This document shows, in pieces, positions 38,501-52,117 of a stretch of DNA of 64,000 nt (positions are counted from its first letter, which is position 1; every line of letters begins with the position of its first letter). This DNA is from Ctenosaura bakeri (Eukaryota > Chordata > Lepidosauria > Squamata > Iguanidae). Made by a program: the position numbers and the translations under genes. Under the pieces are notes generated by a model. The model did no database searches. It was given only the letters and a program-made list of their open reading frames with translations, and was not told the DNA's origin. The DNA is taken from assembly GCA_948474755.1 (NCBI GenBank), contig CAOLHI010000967.1, forward strand, positions 186,001 through 250,000, written 5' to 3'.

Positions 38501-39785
38501 AGTAGGGATGTGAGCATGCCTCACCAGTTCTGGTCTGCCATCTTTCCTACAAAGCTGACTTTTTTACTTCTGAAATAATTCTGTGCATCTTTTTCACAAA
38601 TGAAGAAGGATTCTTCTTCATTTAAAGAGTTATCCCACTGGTTTCCTAGAAGGCACACACACACATATACAGTGTCCTCATCCTTCAGTACCCTGAGAAC
38701 ACTTGAAAAAAAAGTATACAATTTAAATCTTTGGTTTTTATGGTTAAAATAGGGAAGTTTATGTTCTCTGTCCTTTGCTGCCACCACTCCTTCCAAGTCA
38801 AAGTGTGCTTTTAGAGCCAAAACAAAGTGGGCCTTCCAGTTATTGGCATGTGGCTCTCTGTACAGCATACGTGCCACAAATCATGTCATTTTTCAGTAAC
38901 TGGGCTGCTGTTAGTGGGAGGCTCAGAAGCGCTTGTGTTAATCAAAAATTTTAATTTCAATTCAGGTTGACAATTTACACACAGTGAAAAATGCTGCTCA
39001 TCATGTGACCCCCCCCCTTCAAGATTATACTCAACTGGATGAATTGGGTACCACTTGCGGAAATGTCTACTGCAACATTGCAGATTTATAGCTCTCAGTA
39101 TATTAGACATGGCGAACAGCTGATCTAAGGAAACCCCTTGGAGAATAGGGAACAGAAGGGGTTTCAGTTAAGACTGGTTCCTGGCACAAACTGCTCAAAA
39201 AATGAAGGGTATTCAGTAAACATCTCTATGGCAGAGGAGATTTAGAGGAAGGAAGGGATGGGCACCAATAAACCTGGCTCTGAAACAATTGTAATGATTC
39301 CAGTTCTTGATTGATTTGGATATGTAAATGGTTTGAAACTATAAAACAGCCTCAAATATATTTTGAACACAACAAAGTGAGAAGTGGAAAAGCCACCTCG
39401 ACTTAAAACTCCATATAGAAATAGGAAGTATCTACAGATACTGACTAGACTAACCTTGGGCCAGTGGGATACTGTGGGTTTGTGTCAGTTAACTATGGAA
39501 CATCTGCACTGTTGTTTTTATCGGTATGGTAGTTTGTAAGCACAACATTGTTATTAATTGAGCTCAAACTTTCTTTGTGAAGATAACACCAAGCCGCTAG
39601 TAATGATGGAACACTGAAATGGGAAAATGTTACAGCATTTATCTAAGTTATAAATATTTTAATATCCTTATTGAGCTGCCAAAATACATTTATTTATTGC
39701 CAGATTTTAAAATGTGAAAACTGTCAATGTGCAAATTATAAACTAAGGTGGGTTTTTTTGCTAAAGTGTGTGTGTGTGCAGGCAA

Positions 39786-39996
39786 GCATGTGTATACACC
39801 TTCAAGTGCTAGTCAACTTATAGTGATCCCATGAATTTTATAGGGTTTTCTTGGGCAAGGAATACTTAGAGGTGATTTTCTCAGTTCCTTTCTCTGAAAT
39901 ATAGCCTACAGCATATGGTATTCATTCACAGTCTCCCATTCAAGTACCAATGAGATCTGACCCTGTTTAGCTCTCAAAATCAGAAGGGATCTGGGT
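39786..39996 (-). mobile_element. 5S rRNA-derived SINE (SINE3 type), reverse
   Basis: Read on the - strand, 39920-39996 follows the 5S rRNA order: GATC.., CTGATTTTGAGAGCTAAACA, GTACTTGAATGGGAGACTG, then GAATACCATATGCTGTAGGC. The SINE body continues (AAGAAAACCCTATAAAATTC, ATGGGATCACTATAAGTTGA). The internal 5S promoter region is decayed but clear. Not a functional 5S gene. Confidence 0.8.
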
Positions 39997-40343
39997 CCAT
40001 TAGTGTGTTTACACATTGTTAAATTACAACACAACTTATATTAGTGTAAAAGGTAAATGAACATGAACATATATTCCATATAATTGTATTCTTGAGAGGA
40101 CCATATCAGTTTGCAGTTGTCTGGTAAATCACTGCGCAGTTATGAACCTAAATTTGCTGAGACACAGAAACCTCATGACAAAAAGCTAACAAAAGGCTAA
40201 ATTATGGCATAACATTACAGGAATATGATTGCAGGTATAGCACTGGGCTATACCTGTAACCCCAGTGTGAATATGAAGAGGTTTCATTTCTGTATTCAGT
40301 CTCGTGCTATATCTGGGTCCTAAACGGCAGGTATTCTTAACTG

Positions 40344-40555
40344 CAGTCGGCCATCTATATCCCTGGATTCTATATCCACAGATTCAACCAACCATGGCTT
40401 GAAAATATTAAAAAAATACAAAAAGTAAACTTTGATTTTGCCATTTTATATAAGGGGTGCCATTTTACTGTACCATTGTACGTCATGTGATTTTAATTTT
40501 GGTATTTATGGGGGAGTCTTGGAACCAAACCCCAGTAAACCCCAAGGGTCCACTG
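40344..40555 (+). mobile_element. Tigger-derived MITE, copy A (212 bp)
   Basis: Begins CAGTCGGCCATCTATATCCC, contains AACCAACCATGGCTTGAAAA and TTGATTTTGCCATTTTATAT, and ends CCAAGGGTCCACTG followed by TA. Matches in reverse the copy at 62801. Confidence 0.85.
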
Positions 40556-41835
40556 TAATGTCCATTGACAAAAAGATTGTTTAATAAGCCGAAGTTGGAG
40601 TTGGCGTCTTGAGCAATGGTTAAGAATACCTATTGTGTGTCTGGGTGTAGATATAATAACGAAATATGGTTAGTTAATGACAGAAGCAAAAACACTGGAT
40701 CTCCCCACAACTGACTGGATTAGGGGAGAGTAGCAGGGGTACACCAACTCTAGTCTAGACTTGTTTAAATAATGATAAAGAATTGTTTTCTCATTAGGTC
40801 TAAACCATATCCACTGTGAAGCAGTCAGTCTACTCAGTGTGCCAGTTTAATCCTTGCTTTTCATTTATTCATTTATTTGCTCACTAAGCTACTGTGAAGA
40901 CTTTTATTTTTAAAAAATAAAATTTAAAAGTTACTACAATTTTTTCAGAGATTATAGTTGTGATTTTTGTTGCAATCACCAAAAGAAATTATGGCAGCAG
41001 TGATTAGGAGAAGAAGATAAATATCTCCTTTTCATTATTTTTGGGATGACTTTTCTTTTTATTACCATCTTTTCAGAGGCCATAAATATTCCAAAATGAT
41101 TAACCTTCTGTAGATTCCATCTCATTTAGGTTTGAAGGAGATTTGAAAAATGTTATCATCTAATCTGTCAGATGAATATGACTGTTTGTAATGATGTTTC
41201 CTTTTAATACTACCTTTGGGTTAGAAACGTGAAAAATGGTAACTTGAGACATCTGTTCCTGTCAGAAATGCAGGTCCCTAAACAGTGACTATACTGGTGA
41301 TTTTTCTAACGATTTATTTTTATTTCGTCCAAAAATTGGTGGTGGACTTTTGATGTAATAGCATTATTCAGAGTCATAGAACCCTCCTTCCCATTAAGAC
41401 ACAGATCCAGAGCATTTTCACATGCCTTTGGTATTAGCTTGAAAACCAGTCCTAAAGCATTGAGCTTTCATATGAAAAGGGCCACATTAGTCTTTGATCT
41501 CTGAAGTTCATGCAGAGAGATTAAACATTTTTAATTCCCTTTGTCCCTTCAGAGCATCTATGATGAATGGGCAAAAAGAGGCAGAACAGGAAAGAGGTGC
41601 AATACAAAAGCTAATTTGTATGGTTTTGCTGTTAGTCCATACAGTGTTACTCCTAAATGTCAGCTTCCATCTCCTTTTCCAGTGATTATTGTAGATATCA
41701 TTATTCATTCTGATTTCCCAATCATTCATCCTTCAGTCTATCATTCCTTGCATGATTGGCACATTCCCTGTGGTCTTCAACAGTTGCCCTGTTTTGGGAT
41801 GCCGTAACACAATGTTAGAGGAAATCCTTCGGAAC

Positions 41836-41885
41836 TGAGATCCTGCCAGCTTCTGGTTTTTGTTGGACTATAGTTCCCATCATGC
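41836..41885 (+). mobile_element. hAT-type MITE, left part (split by LTR)
   Basis: TGTTGGACTATAGTTCCCAT followed by CATGC is the left half of a common squamate MITE (related copy at 63580). The right half resumes after the LTR at 42271. Confidence 0.65.
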
Positions 41886-42270
41886 TGTCAGGGGCATGGG
41901 CCTGACGGGCAGAGAGCTTGCAGCTGTGAGGCAGAGTCCAGCTGCGAGCCCTCAGCCACATGGCCACGCCTGATTGGTCGGCCCTTAGCCACATGGCCAC
42001 GCCTGATTGGTCGGTGCCTGGCTTGGAGGGCTATTTGAGGCAGGCGCCCGGCTGTGGAAGGCACGGAGCAACAACTGTTGGTCAACCGTGGTCCTGCTGT
42101 CCGTGCCTTGTTCCTGCCCTCGCCTGAAACCAGTCCTCCTGTTCGCCTTAGTGAAGTAACCTGCCCTATGTACTTTAACAGCCTGTGTTTATTTCTGTTA
42201 AGACTGCATTAAAGCCCTGCAGCCCTAACCAGCTCCCCTGCCTCTGCCTGACCACCGCCTGGCACTGACA
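41886..42270 (+). mobile_element. Solo LTR, 385 bp
   Basis: Starts TGTCAGGGGCATGG and ends CTGGCACTGACA, with 5'-TGTCA...TGACA-3' ends and a perfect 5-bp duplication CATGC on each side (41881-41885, 42271-42275). Contains a 33-bp tandem duplication with an inverted CCAAT motif (ATTGGTC) in each unit and an ATTAAAG poly(A)-like signal near the 3' end. No internal retroelement sequence remains, as expected after LTR-LTR recombination. Class (Gypsy or ERV type) cannot be settled from the LTR. Confidence 0.88.
41949..42014 (+). repeat. 33-bp tandem duplication inside the LTR
   Basis: Two units (41949-41981 and 41982-42014) differ at one base (CCCTCAGCC against CCCTTAGCC). Each has GCCACATGGCCACGCC and ATTGGTC; enhancer-like duplication typical of LTR U3 regions. 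Confidence 0.93.
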
Positions 42271-42345
42271 CATGCTTCACTATGGACAATGCTGGATGAT
42301 ACTAATGGAAGGTGATATCCAATAACATCTGGAGGCCATATGTGT
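42271..42345 (+). mobile_element. hAT-type MITE, right part
   Basis: Continues the MITE after the LTR: TTCACTATGGACAATGCTGG ... ATAACATCTGGAGGCCATAT. Together with 41836-41885 it gives one continuous element once the LTR and one TSD copy are removed. Confidence 0.6.
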
Positions 42346-43817
42346 CCCAGTTAGCTGGGTGGTATCTCAAGTAGTTTGGTGGAAGAAATGTTCCTTAAAT
42401 GTTGGAAAATCATATTCAGATTGGTTCTCTCCAGGTAAGTGCTTTTGCTGGGAGAGAGAGAAAGGCTGTGGACATTAGCCTCTGAGGACTTCAGCGTATG
42501 GCAACAGGGCATGGACAAGATGAGGGAAGGAACACAGAGCTAATACAAATATTTAAAGATATCTGGCATGTAGGCAAAAATCCTGCTTGAATACAGGTCA
42601 TACCAAAACTTGGCCAAGTAGATGGAAGAGTTTTGGAAACTTTATTAAGCTTTGTGTGCATCAGTGATCTGATTCACCATAAGCCAGCTTTGGAGTCTCA
42701 TACTGGACTCCCTACCCTTTTTATTTCAGAATTGTAGACTAATTGATTCTATTATGTCCAACTTTTTAAATTCCGCCCCACCATTTCCTGTGTATGCACC
42801 GTTTGGATAAAAAGGCACGTTTAGGATCAGTCTGAACTTAATCATGCACATTTTTGCATCCTGCTTTATACAAGAGTTTCTGTTACTGTCTTTGCTCTGA
42901 AAAAATCTTCATTAGGGGATGGATATGTGAAATTTGTTTAAAAGACTACAAAAGATGAAACTCCTTCTAATTTTGGATGCTGTGAAGAGTTAACAAAACT
43001 TTCATTATTACAGTCTATTAAGCTGGGACCAGGAAGCAATTTCTAATCAATGCTCTGATCTGGACAGGCTTTTGTGTTAGGCCTAAGATCCTGTGTTCTC
43101 TATTCACATATGCTCACTTCCAGCTGTTGTCATTGAAATCCCACATAATCTCTCCAGGTCAAAGGGCAGTCATCCATGACTGCTGCAGTTAAAAAGGTTA
43201 TGCTGATTTGTGTTGTCAAATATTGGCTCCTTTTTCTTTTAGCCACTTGTATTCTGCCCTTTTCAACAAGTAAGATCCAGCCTAGGGTTGTATTACATGA
43301 CTTTTAAGTCTTTAAGGCATCCCTCCATTGTACTAACACTATTTAGCTGAGACTGTATGTGTGTGTGTTTCAAAGAATTTTCTGATGGTTCTTGAAAATT
43401 GTTCTAAAACTACATGTGCAAGCAATCTTCTGATAATATTGACATAACAGTGTTGGCACTTTGAGCTTGGTGGCCTACTGGTTATTTTGAACTGACTACA
43501 TCATTTGAATGGCTAATAAAATGACCACAATTACTGATGTGTTGCTATGCTGAAATGAAAAATAACTGTTAGCAATGAAGGATAATAGCAATAGAGGATA
43601 ATAATGTGAAATCTTGCTTGTCAACTACAGCAATTCTTAATTATTAAAATGTTATAAGAACACCTCATTTGTTTTAAAAGTCTTAATTTACTCAAATTCT
43701 AAACGTTTTTCAGTCAACAGAGTCCTGTAGACACCTACTCAAAAGTAATTCTTTCTGGATTCACTAGGTCTTATCCAGGGAATTAGACAAAGAACTGATG
43801 TCTATGTGTCTTCATTT

Positions 43818-43840
43818 AAAAAAAAGAAAAGAAAAGAAAA
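43818..43840. repeat. Short (AAAAG)n run
   Basis: A-rich run with three AAAAG units. Confidence 0.85.
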
Positions 43841-45099
43841 ACACCGCAAATACGCATTGAACAAAATGTGGGACTTCTTAATACATCACCAGGTCCAGAG
43901 TAAATTAGAATGTACTAAGGGACATATTAAGATAATGTTGGTTGTCTTCACAAAAGAGTATACATGTGAATAGCAGAAATTCCACAGTTTTCCTACATTT
44001 GCCTCTTGTTAAGGCATTGTTCAGATATTTGCTAGGGTTGGGGGTGGCAAGTAAGCCCCATCCCAGTGCCCCCCACATACCTGGCAGTAAGAGCCCAATC
44101 TTACATTGAGTACAAAAGCCTGAAGACAGCCTTGTAACCAGTCAGCTGAATGTTACAAGGTTACAAGGTTAAAAACACCCTTGAACAGGAACCCCATCAT
44201 AAAACCCTGTGGCTTTTCAGAAGGTTTTGCTCAACAAATGATCATCAGGGTGCTCTTAGATATTTAGAGGCATGGTTCACGTTCTCAGGTGTGTCCTTGT
44301 TCTCGGTTTCATACCCACAAGCCTTCAGAGGAATACTGTAAAAGGGTTTCAGTATAAGGATAGTTGAAAGCTTTTCTAGTTTGCCACAAATCACATGCAG
44401 CCACACTGAAGGATAGTTCTAGTGGGTTCTAGAACATTTGAAAGTTCTGTTTCCAGTGAAGATAATGATTTGATGACAATTATCATGTAAGCTTAATGTC
44501 TCAATTGGTAATATGAAGACTATGATTCTGGTGGTCAGTGCTCTGATGGGAGACTTCCTGGAATAGGTGCGTACTAGGTTCAGTTTCCCAGAAGGAGACA
44601 AGGTGTCTTATAGAAGTTACAAAAGTGATCAGAATTTTTTCTCTCAAATTGAAAATTCTGAATAAGAATTATGTGTCCCAGATTTCTAGCATGCATGCAG
44701 TTCAGCATTTAGGAACAATGTAGGAACCCAGACAAAAGATACTGGAAAAGTATTGAGTTATACAACAAATGTAAGAGTTCTTGCTGTGAACTATTTTCAT
44801 GTCTCACTTTATGCAATGCTAGGAATCTGGAAACTGAAGGAAAATTTCATATGGAGGGTAAAATTGTTTTCTGAGAGGGCATTGCCTTCATTTTGACACT
44901 TCCCTTGGGGAGTCTTGCAGTTTATTAAAAATGTGAATTATCAATTCTGAAGCAAGTATGATAGACAAAAGAGATCATGACATAGTGTCTTTCCTGAAGA
45001 ATTGAAGGGCAAGACCCTAAGAGGATTTTTACTGTGCACAAAAAGGTTTTACAAACTTACTGTCACTTCAGTTGGAATGCAGAGCCAACATTTTTAGAG

Positions 45100-45234
45100 C
45101 AGTAGTTCTCAACCTTTGGTACTCCAGATGTTTTAGACTTCAGATCCCAGAAGCCCCAGCCATGATGGACAATAGTAGGGGATTCTGGGAGCTGAAATCC
45201 AAGACATGGGAGAACTGAAAGCTGAGAACCACTA
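45100..45234. mobile_element. Palindromic hAT MITE, 135 bp
   Basis: Left end CAGTAGTTCTCAACCTTTGG and right end CTGAGAACCACTA are inverse, and the body folds on itself (CAGATCCCAGAAGCCCCAGC against GGGGATTCTGGGAGCTGAAA). The TIR is the hAT-type CAGNGGTTCTCAA also seen on the SPIN-ended element. An 8-bp TSD is not preserved. Confidence 0.75.
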
Positions 45235-46494
45235 TGTGTGTAACTTTCCTACCTTCTCATTAAATTTCCTGATTGTCTCATTCTTGAGATGGATATTACC
45301 ATTTATATTTGTATCAAAAGTGGCTGATATACATCACATACTCTGCATAACATCTGCTGATCTGACCAAGCCTACCTTAATAGAAAGCAGCCTTATCAGG
45401 CAACAGAAATCTGTTCTGCTAGTGATCAGGTTGTATTAGTATAACATTTCTAGCCCCCTCTTCTGCAAGAGATCTTCAGTGTGGGGAATCTCCAGTTAGG
45501 GGTCCTGCTTCTACAGGAGGTAGGGTTGGAGGGCATTTGTGATCATGGTAATGTGCCACAGTGGTAAACATGAGTGCTAAACAGTTACAAAAGGCATAAG
45601 TTTAGCTTATGCATTTGTAACTGCTCAACAGGATGCCAGCAGATGTATTCAACCAATGGCAAATGTCCCGCATAGTTGTAGTAAAGGGCCAAAATATGGA
45701 CTGCGTTAGAATGTATAATTGCTGCAGATTTTGCAAAGGATTCAGATGCTAAAGTACATGAGAATCCAGATTAAGTTACTGAATGCAATGTCCCCAATTC
45801 ATTTAAGATTTATTCAGGCTTTACTGCAATATCAAAGAATGTGGTTAACAACTTCCTAAGTAGATGAGAAAATATTTTCAATGATTCTCCAAAGTTGTGT
45901 CTGCAGTCAGTATTATAGACATCTGTTTTGTAAGCATTATTAGAAGTTACTTGCTTGACATTGTTTGTGAAACAGAGGATAATCTAAGTAGCGGATAAAA
46001 CGAAGATGAATCAAGTTGCAGTTAAGAGTAGGGAAGGCTTTTCTTTCTAATCAGGCATTTGGTTAAGATAATAGGCTTGAGGTTCTAATTGATCATTACT
46101 ATTTTAAGGTTTCAAGTATACTGACCTCTTGGCAGGGCCTTTCCTTGTTGGTATTGTTCTGTGATTTGAAAAAAGCAGCATTTACAGGTTGTGCAATAAA
46201 TATTTAAAACATACATTTTATAGCCATTTATTCATCAGTATTCTGTGGGTGGGTCAGTTGAAACTGTAAAAAATGTGCATAACTGGAAAAGATGCATGTG
46301 TTTCCATGGATTTTAAGTTACAGGGTTTTTTCATATTAAAGTGGTTATGATTTTTCAATAGGGTTGGTTTTTAAAAAAATAGTTGGATTCTTATTGATTT
46401 ATATGTTTTGTTAGCCTCTTATTTTCTTCTTTTATTTTATTCCAGGGTAAGACAGCTTTGTAGGTCTAAGGGACAGTCCTCTTCTGCGACCCAC

Positions 46495-46715
46495 AGGGGA
46501 CAATTGTTATGTGCCTTCAAGTCATTTCTGATTTATCGCGACACTAAGGCGAACTTATCAGAGGGTTTTCTTGACAAGTTTTGTCCAAAGGGGGGGGGGT
46601 TGCCTTTCTCCTTCTGAGGCTGAGAGAGGGTGATGTGCCCAAGGTCATCCAGTGAGTGTCCATGGTTGAGCAGGAGTTCCAGCCCTAGTATCCCAGTATC
46701 CTGGTTCAGCTAGTA
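46495..46715 (-). mobile_element. tRNA-derived SINE, reverse, near full length
   Basis: Contains TTATGTGCCTTCAAGTCATT, CGACACTAAGGCGAACTTAT, TGAGGCTGAGAGAGGGTGAT and CCCAAGGTCATCCAGTGAG, the reverse of the SINE family seen at 53172 and 53562. Retains CpGs, so it is less decayed than the copy at 16146. Confidence 0.85.
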
Positions 46716-47099
46716 CAGTATGCTGAATTTTGACAGATTGCTGTGGTATATTGCAGGAAAACAAGCAATCTTCAATCCCAGAAGCCAGAGAAAGGTCCAG
46801 TTTGGTGTGTGTTTTTTAATGTTTTTTGACAATACAGAGGACCTGTGCAATTTATTTAAAATGTGAATTGTCATTCCTGGAAGCTTCCAGACCAAAGTCC
46901 ACATGGGCAAGATTCACAAGGCCAAATTGTTGTACTTTTTTGGCCAGAAAAAGGGTAGTCTTGAGAGTCTGGAGAGGTTGCAGTCTACAAAAAGAAAAAG
47001 AAAAAAAGCTCTAGTGGTCACATCTTGACCCAAAAGTGCGCTTCTAACACTCTGGGTTTATAAGTTAAAGCTATACTGCAACTTTCTTGCAACTAACTC

Positions 47100-47200
47100 A
47101 GGTTGGTATACCTGACTCTCCTTCCCGTTTCACCCTTAAGATAACAACCTAGTGTGGTAAGTTAGGCTGAGGAGAATGACTGCCCAAGGTCACCTGGGCC
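47100..47200 (-). mobile_element. LINE/SINE tail fragment
   Basis: Phrase ATAACAACCTAGTGTGGTAA then GTTAGGCTGAGGAGAATGAC and CCCAAGGTCACCTGGGC corresponds to the dispersed ACAACCCTGTGAGGTAGGTTAGG tail. Confidence 0.5.
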
Positions 47201-47214
47201 CCCTTTGCCAACCC

Positions 47215-47390
47215 AAATATAGTGTTATGATTCCTCCAAAATCCTGGGTTTTGTAGTATGAGGCGGCAGTAGAGGAGCCCTCTGGCTGAGACTTCTAAAT
47301 GCCCCTCCCCAAACTGCCAGTCTTAGGAGTCCATAGGATGTTGCTATGGCTGTTCAGTTGGAATCATAGAGCTATAAATATGGTATGGAA
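47215..47390. mobile_element. Palindromic MITE, copy 3, decayed
   Basis: Shares the centre of the 35397 family in inverted form (CTAAATGCCCCTCCCCAAAC, GGAGTCCATAGGATGTTG), with a partly foldable left side (AAATCCTGGGTTTTGTAGTA). Confidence 0.5.
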
Positions 47391-49593
47391 GGGTCCCTGG
47401 AAACTAATAATGTGTGGGGATCTGAACCTTAATCTTCTAAATCCCAGTCCAGACTCTAACCTAGGGATAAGACAAAAATCAGTGCTCCCTCCCAGGCTAT
47501 TCATGTGGCACTTGGCCCTCCAAATCTCCTGGGCTGCCTGTTTTTTTTCCTAGCAAAGAAAAATTAAGTTGCTCTGCTGGAAGTCAGGAGTAACAATTTA
47601 ATTTTTAAATAGGTTGCAAGCACTGCACTGTTTAATGTAAACACCTGTTTTTCAAAACCAGGAGTGGGCTGCTGGTCACATTGGAGTGGGACATGGAAAC
47701 CCAAGAGAACCTCTAGGGTGACAAAGTGGCTCCTATACCTGCTGTAACAGTTCATCCCTGCTTTAACTACTGCCCCATACTGCATCTTCCATCGGGGAAA
47801 GCAGACTATAAAGTTAACTGTGAATAAATAAGTTAAACCCAATGAATACCACAAGCAAATTATAAGGGAGTATGGTACATAGTTTTCTCATTATTCTCTA
47901 CAGTTTTTAAAAAATACAGTCTCAAATCATGCTCATTGACCAGAATATTATAAAAGGCTTACATTCACTAATACCTGGGGAAGGAATCCTTTTCTGAGAT
48001 TATAAGCACACAGTGGATTTACTCTGGGGTAATTTATGGCTTGAGAATGCAGTTCATAGTACTAAAATCTTCATTGATTTCTGGGGATAAGTATTGTATG
48101 TTAAATTTATTCAAAAGCTTGAAGCTCTGACCTTCAGGTTACCTGCGTAGCTATCCAGGGGAAGCATTAGCTAATAGGCTGGTCAGGCCCAAATCCTTCA
48201 TGTAGCTTTTAGCGTTGGCTGCAAATTCTGTAATCCTGGATGATAGCAGACAGCAGATCCAGGATCCTAGCTGGTGTCTCTGGACTGCAAAAACATGCTT
48301 GCAGCATTACATTATTTACTGGGAAGTCAGTTTGACTATTTTGCCTGAGTAAATTTACTTCTGCAGTTGTTTTAATAATCCTGTCAATACTGAATTTCTT
48401 GGGCGGTAATAGATTTGTAATTTTAAATTTTTGATAAATCAATAAATCATTCAGGGGGAATTAAATCAATCCTAGTAGGTCACCAAATAAATATTAAATT
48501 GTGTGTGGGGGAGTGTGTGTGATCCAAGAACTTAATTAAATGGATGAGAAATGTGCTGCAATACATTGAAATCAAACAGAATCCTCACTATTTATTATGT
48601 CAAAGCACATGGAGCCTTATATTGCATTAAATAACATATGTGCATGTACATGCACGTTAGAATAGGTAACCTCAGTTAGAACAACCTTAAGAGATATGCC
48701 ACTTATCCTACAGACAATAATGACTTTACAGTTCTTTTAATAATCCCTTTATCCTCAGTTTTCTTTGACCCTGCTTCAAAAGCAATAGGTCATGCTAGCC
48801 TATCAGCTATAGACCTCTAACTGAAGTCCTGATAGGTACTATATGCAGTAATCTGTGTGGTTCAGCAGAATTCCTTGTGCTCATCATGCAGTGTGAGAGG
48901 TTCTTGTTTTGTAATTGATTAAACCCAGAAAATTAAATTAACATTTGGTGATAGACAGGTTTTTACAGAAAAAGGGAACTACTTGTTATGGGAAGTGTAA
49001 TAACATTTTGATACAAAATATCCTTTACACAAATGAAATCAGCAAGCAACCATATGCCTTGTCTCTTAAAGAAATTCAGAGGATTAGAGTTAAAGCTTTC
49101 TTATGCAAAGATTTGGTTTCCCTTTTGAAAAGCTCATTTTAAAGAGTTTTTTTTCTCTCATTCTTTTTTGAAAGACATTCTTTTTTCAGTATTTTTTTAA
49201 ACAAGTGCTGTTTCAAGATCTCCTTAATGTAACCTCAGAAAATAAAGAGTATATCTTTAAATCTTGTTTTGTTTGAATGAAGGAGTAGATAATCCTGATC
49301 AGATGCTTCTTTGGAGAATAACATTTAAAACGATTATAGAACTTAGCTATCCTGTCTGATTCCCAGGTACAGTATTTTAATTTCAGTCTTTGAGTTGTTA
49401 GGGTCATCTGAGGTAAATGTTTATTAAAATGAGCTTCTTTTGTTTCAGATTTCCAGCTGTGATGTTTTAATATATACAATTCTCGCTTTTAATATGTCAC
49501 ATTAACTTCCCTAAACTCTACCCATATATCTGCCTACCTAAACAGCAATTAGAGATAAGTGGGAAATTGAATATTCAATTTCTTCTACATTAA

Positions 49594-49770
<177 letters not shown>

Positions 49771-50639
49771 TAAAAATATTTTTAATTTCAATACTTCCTT
49801 TGATTGCTCCACCGTCCTATAATTACTGTATAGGATGTTTTGTAAATCAGATCATTCCTCCTCCACTTTGCTAACACTTGCTTAGTAAGCTGTGTTGTAT
49901 TACTCGTTACATTAAAAAAATGTTATCTAGTATCCAGTGTATTAAACTAGTAAGGCCCTGATATCACAAAAGTAGATTGCTCATTCTGAAGCCTGCTATC
50001 CCAGAGATTGCTGCACTGGAAAAAGGAAAGGTCACTTCCAGTCTGGGGAAAAGTGACTTGGACCTGAGACAAGATGAAGATGCAGTGTGTTTCAGCTGAG
50101 AACTTCAAACCCTGGAGGCTTATGGAGGGTACAAGAACAGCATTTTTGGACTGCATTCAAGCAGCCAGCCTCTTACGCCTGGTCTACAATGTCAGGCTTC
50201 CTAAAATTTCATAATGACTAGTAAATGCTTCTAAAAATGCCTGTGCTTTTGAGTACAAAACATCAAACTTTAATTTTTAAAAACATATACACATTTTAGT
50301 TTTAAATGTTTTTGACAAATTATTTTTATACTGGTTTTATACTTTTCAAAAATATGAACCACTTGGACGTATTTTGATATCAAATGGTGTACAAATACTA
50401 AAAATCTCCCTATGAACAATGGCACATGCTTTGTGTTTATACCTCCTGTCTGTTTGTATGTTTTGCATCTGTATTATGAAGCTCTGATCATTTTACAGCC
50501 CCAGATTTTATAACCCTGCAAAAACTTATACACAAATACAGTCATGTCCAGTATTTGTGCACTAATGTCTTCATAGTTTTGTACACTCCAAATGAATAAA
50601 GAATTTCAGATTTCTCAGGCCTAAATATAATGGAATCCT

Positions 50640-51040
50640 GCCTTTTTAAAGTCATTGCTTTTGACCTTTAAAGAATGCTAATGCCCTTCGTCTGAATGGC
50701 ATGCTGCAGTATGATCATTACCAGTTTGTCAATATTCACTAACAACAGTGAATTAGGAGTACCTGTCACCACCCTGTTCCATTGATCAAAGGTCTTTTGA
50801 TTGTATTTTACTATGACATAATCCAGACAGTCCAAGGAGACATGGACCCCATTGTCTCACTGCTGTGCTTCTCCTCTGATGACAGCTAAACTGGAGCCTG
50901 AGAAGTTTGTGCTATGGTGCTTTTCATCTCTAGTGAAAAACTAGGTTGAAATGTGCTTTTGTTCCATATTCAGAACAGCTGTGCCTTTCACTTCAATGGA
51001 AGGTGCTTTCACTGCAGTCCTCATGCATACTTTTTAGACA
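50640..51040. promoter_or_regulatory. Candidate regulatory block 0.9 kb after exon 4
   Basis: Repeat-free and of mixed composition. It contains a convergent pair of TCF/LEF-type sites, GATCAAAGG at 50784-50792 and CTTTTGAT at 50794-50801, and TGACCTTTAAAG near 50662. Regulatory function is inferred from motif clustering only. Confidence 0.3.
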
Positions 51041-51189
51041 TATATATTAGTGCTTCATTAAACTGAATGGGGAACTCTCTGTGCCTAAGCAATACATTGC
51101 ACTGATTTCTTGGGCCCATGTAATCACACTTAGATACCCAAATAGGGCAACATTTTAAAAATATTAACTGAGACATCCTCATCTAACGT

Positions 51190-51208
51190 CCACACACACA
51201 CACACACT
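51190..51208. repeat. Microsatellite (CA)n
   Basis: Short CA run. Confidence 0.9.
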
Positions 51209-52117
51209 CACAGGAATTAGTTTTTTTTATTATTATTTGCTGCAGATATTAAACCTATATTCAATATTTCACTTTACGAGTACACTTCTGTGCTATCTGG
51301 AAAATCCAGAAATGCATGAATCTTGTAATGCTTGCATTGGGCTGGATATTCTATCTGTGGTTAAAAGCATCAGCTAAAACAGATGATAGGAATACATTGT
51401 CGTTGCTATGTAAACAGGTATATTGCATGTAGAGTCCCTAGCAATAAAAACTAGAATGAAATGTAAGTCTTAGATTGGCATAAGGTGGCACCCTAGTGTT
51501 TGAAATTTGCAATAATTCTCCTACTGAACAGCATGAATCACTGTTGCTTAAAAAGAATAAAGAGCATAGTGGTCTCTTATGTACAGTCTGACTCCCCACG
51601 ATCACCTTGGCAGGTTAATCCTCCTCTTTGATGACCTTCTGACCAGAAGATGTTTGTAAGGCTAGGGCATGAGAGCAGTTTCTCTTGCTTCTGAGTAGGG
51701 CTCTAGAACTAAAGCCGAAGGTGCAGCAAAAAGAAGAGAACACAAGAAAGAAGTCAGAGATCTGGTGGTGATGTATTGAGCTGCTGTTGCCATTTTGGGC
51801 TGCTCCTATTTATCTTCCTGTCCCAGTCTGGCATTTACCTGCAGTGGTCATGACACAGAGCAGTGACTGGCACAGCTCCTGTATGGTTTGTGGGTTGTAT
51901 ATGGTGCATTGAATCACGTTATCCAAAATTCCAAAAAAACCAAACACTCCCATTTGAAGCGTGATTTTTAGAATGTAATGATGATGAGGGCTGGTTCAAG
52001 TTGTCCTTCAACAACCCACTACCACTCCCCTCCCTGGCATTTGCTTCCAGAGGTCAGGGCCAAACCTGATATGGAGTTATCGTTGCAGGATGAAATGTTA
52101 TATACTTTTGCTTATAG

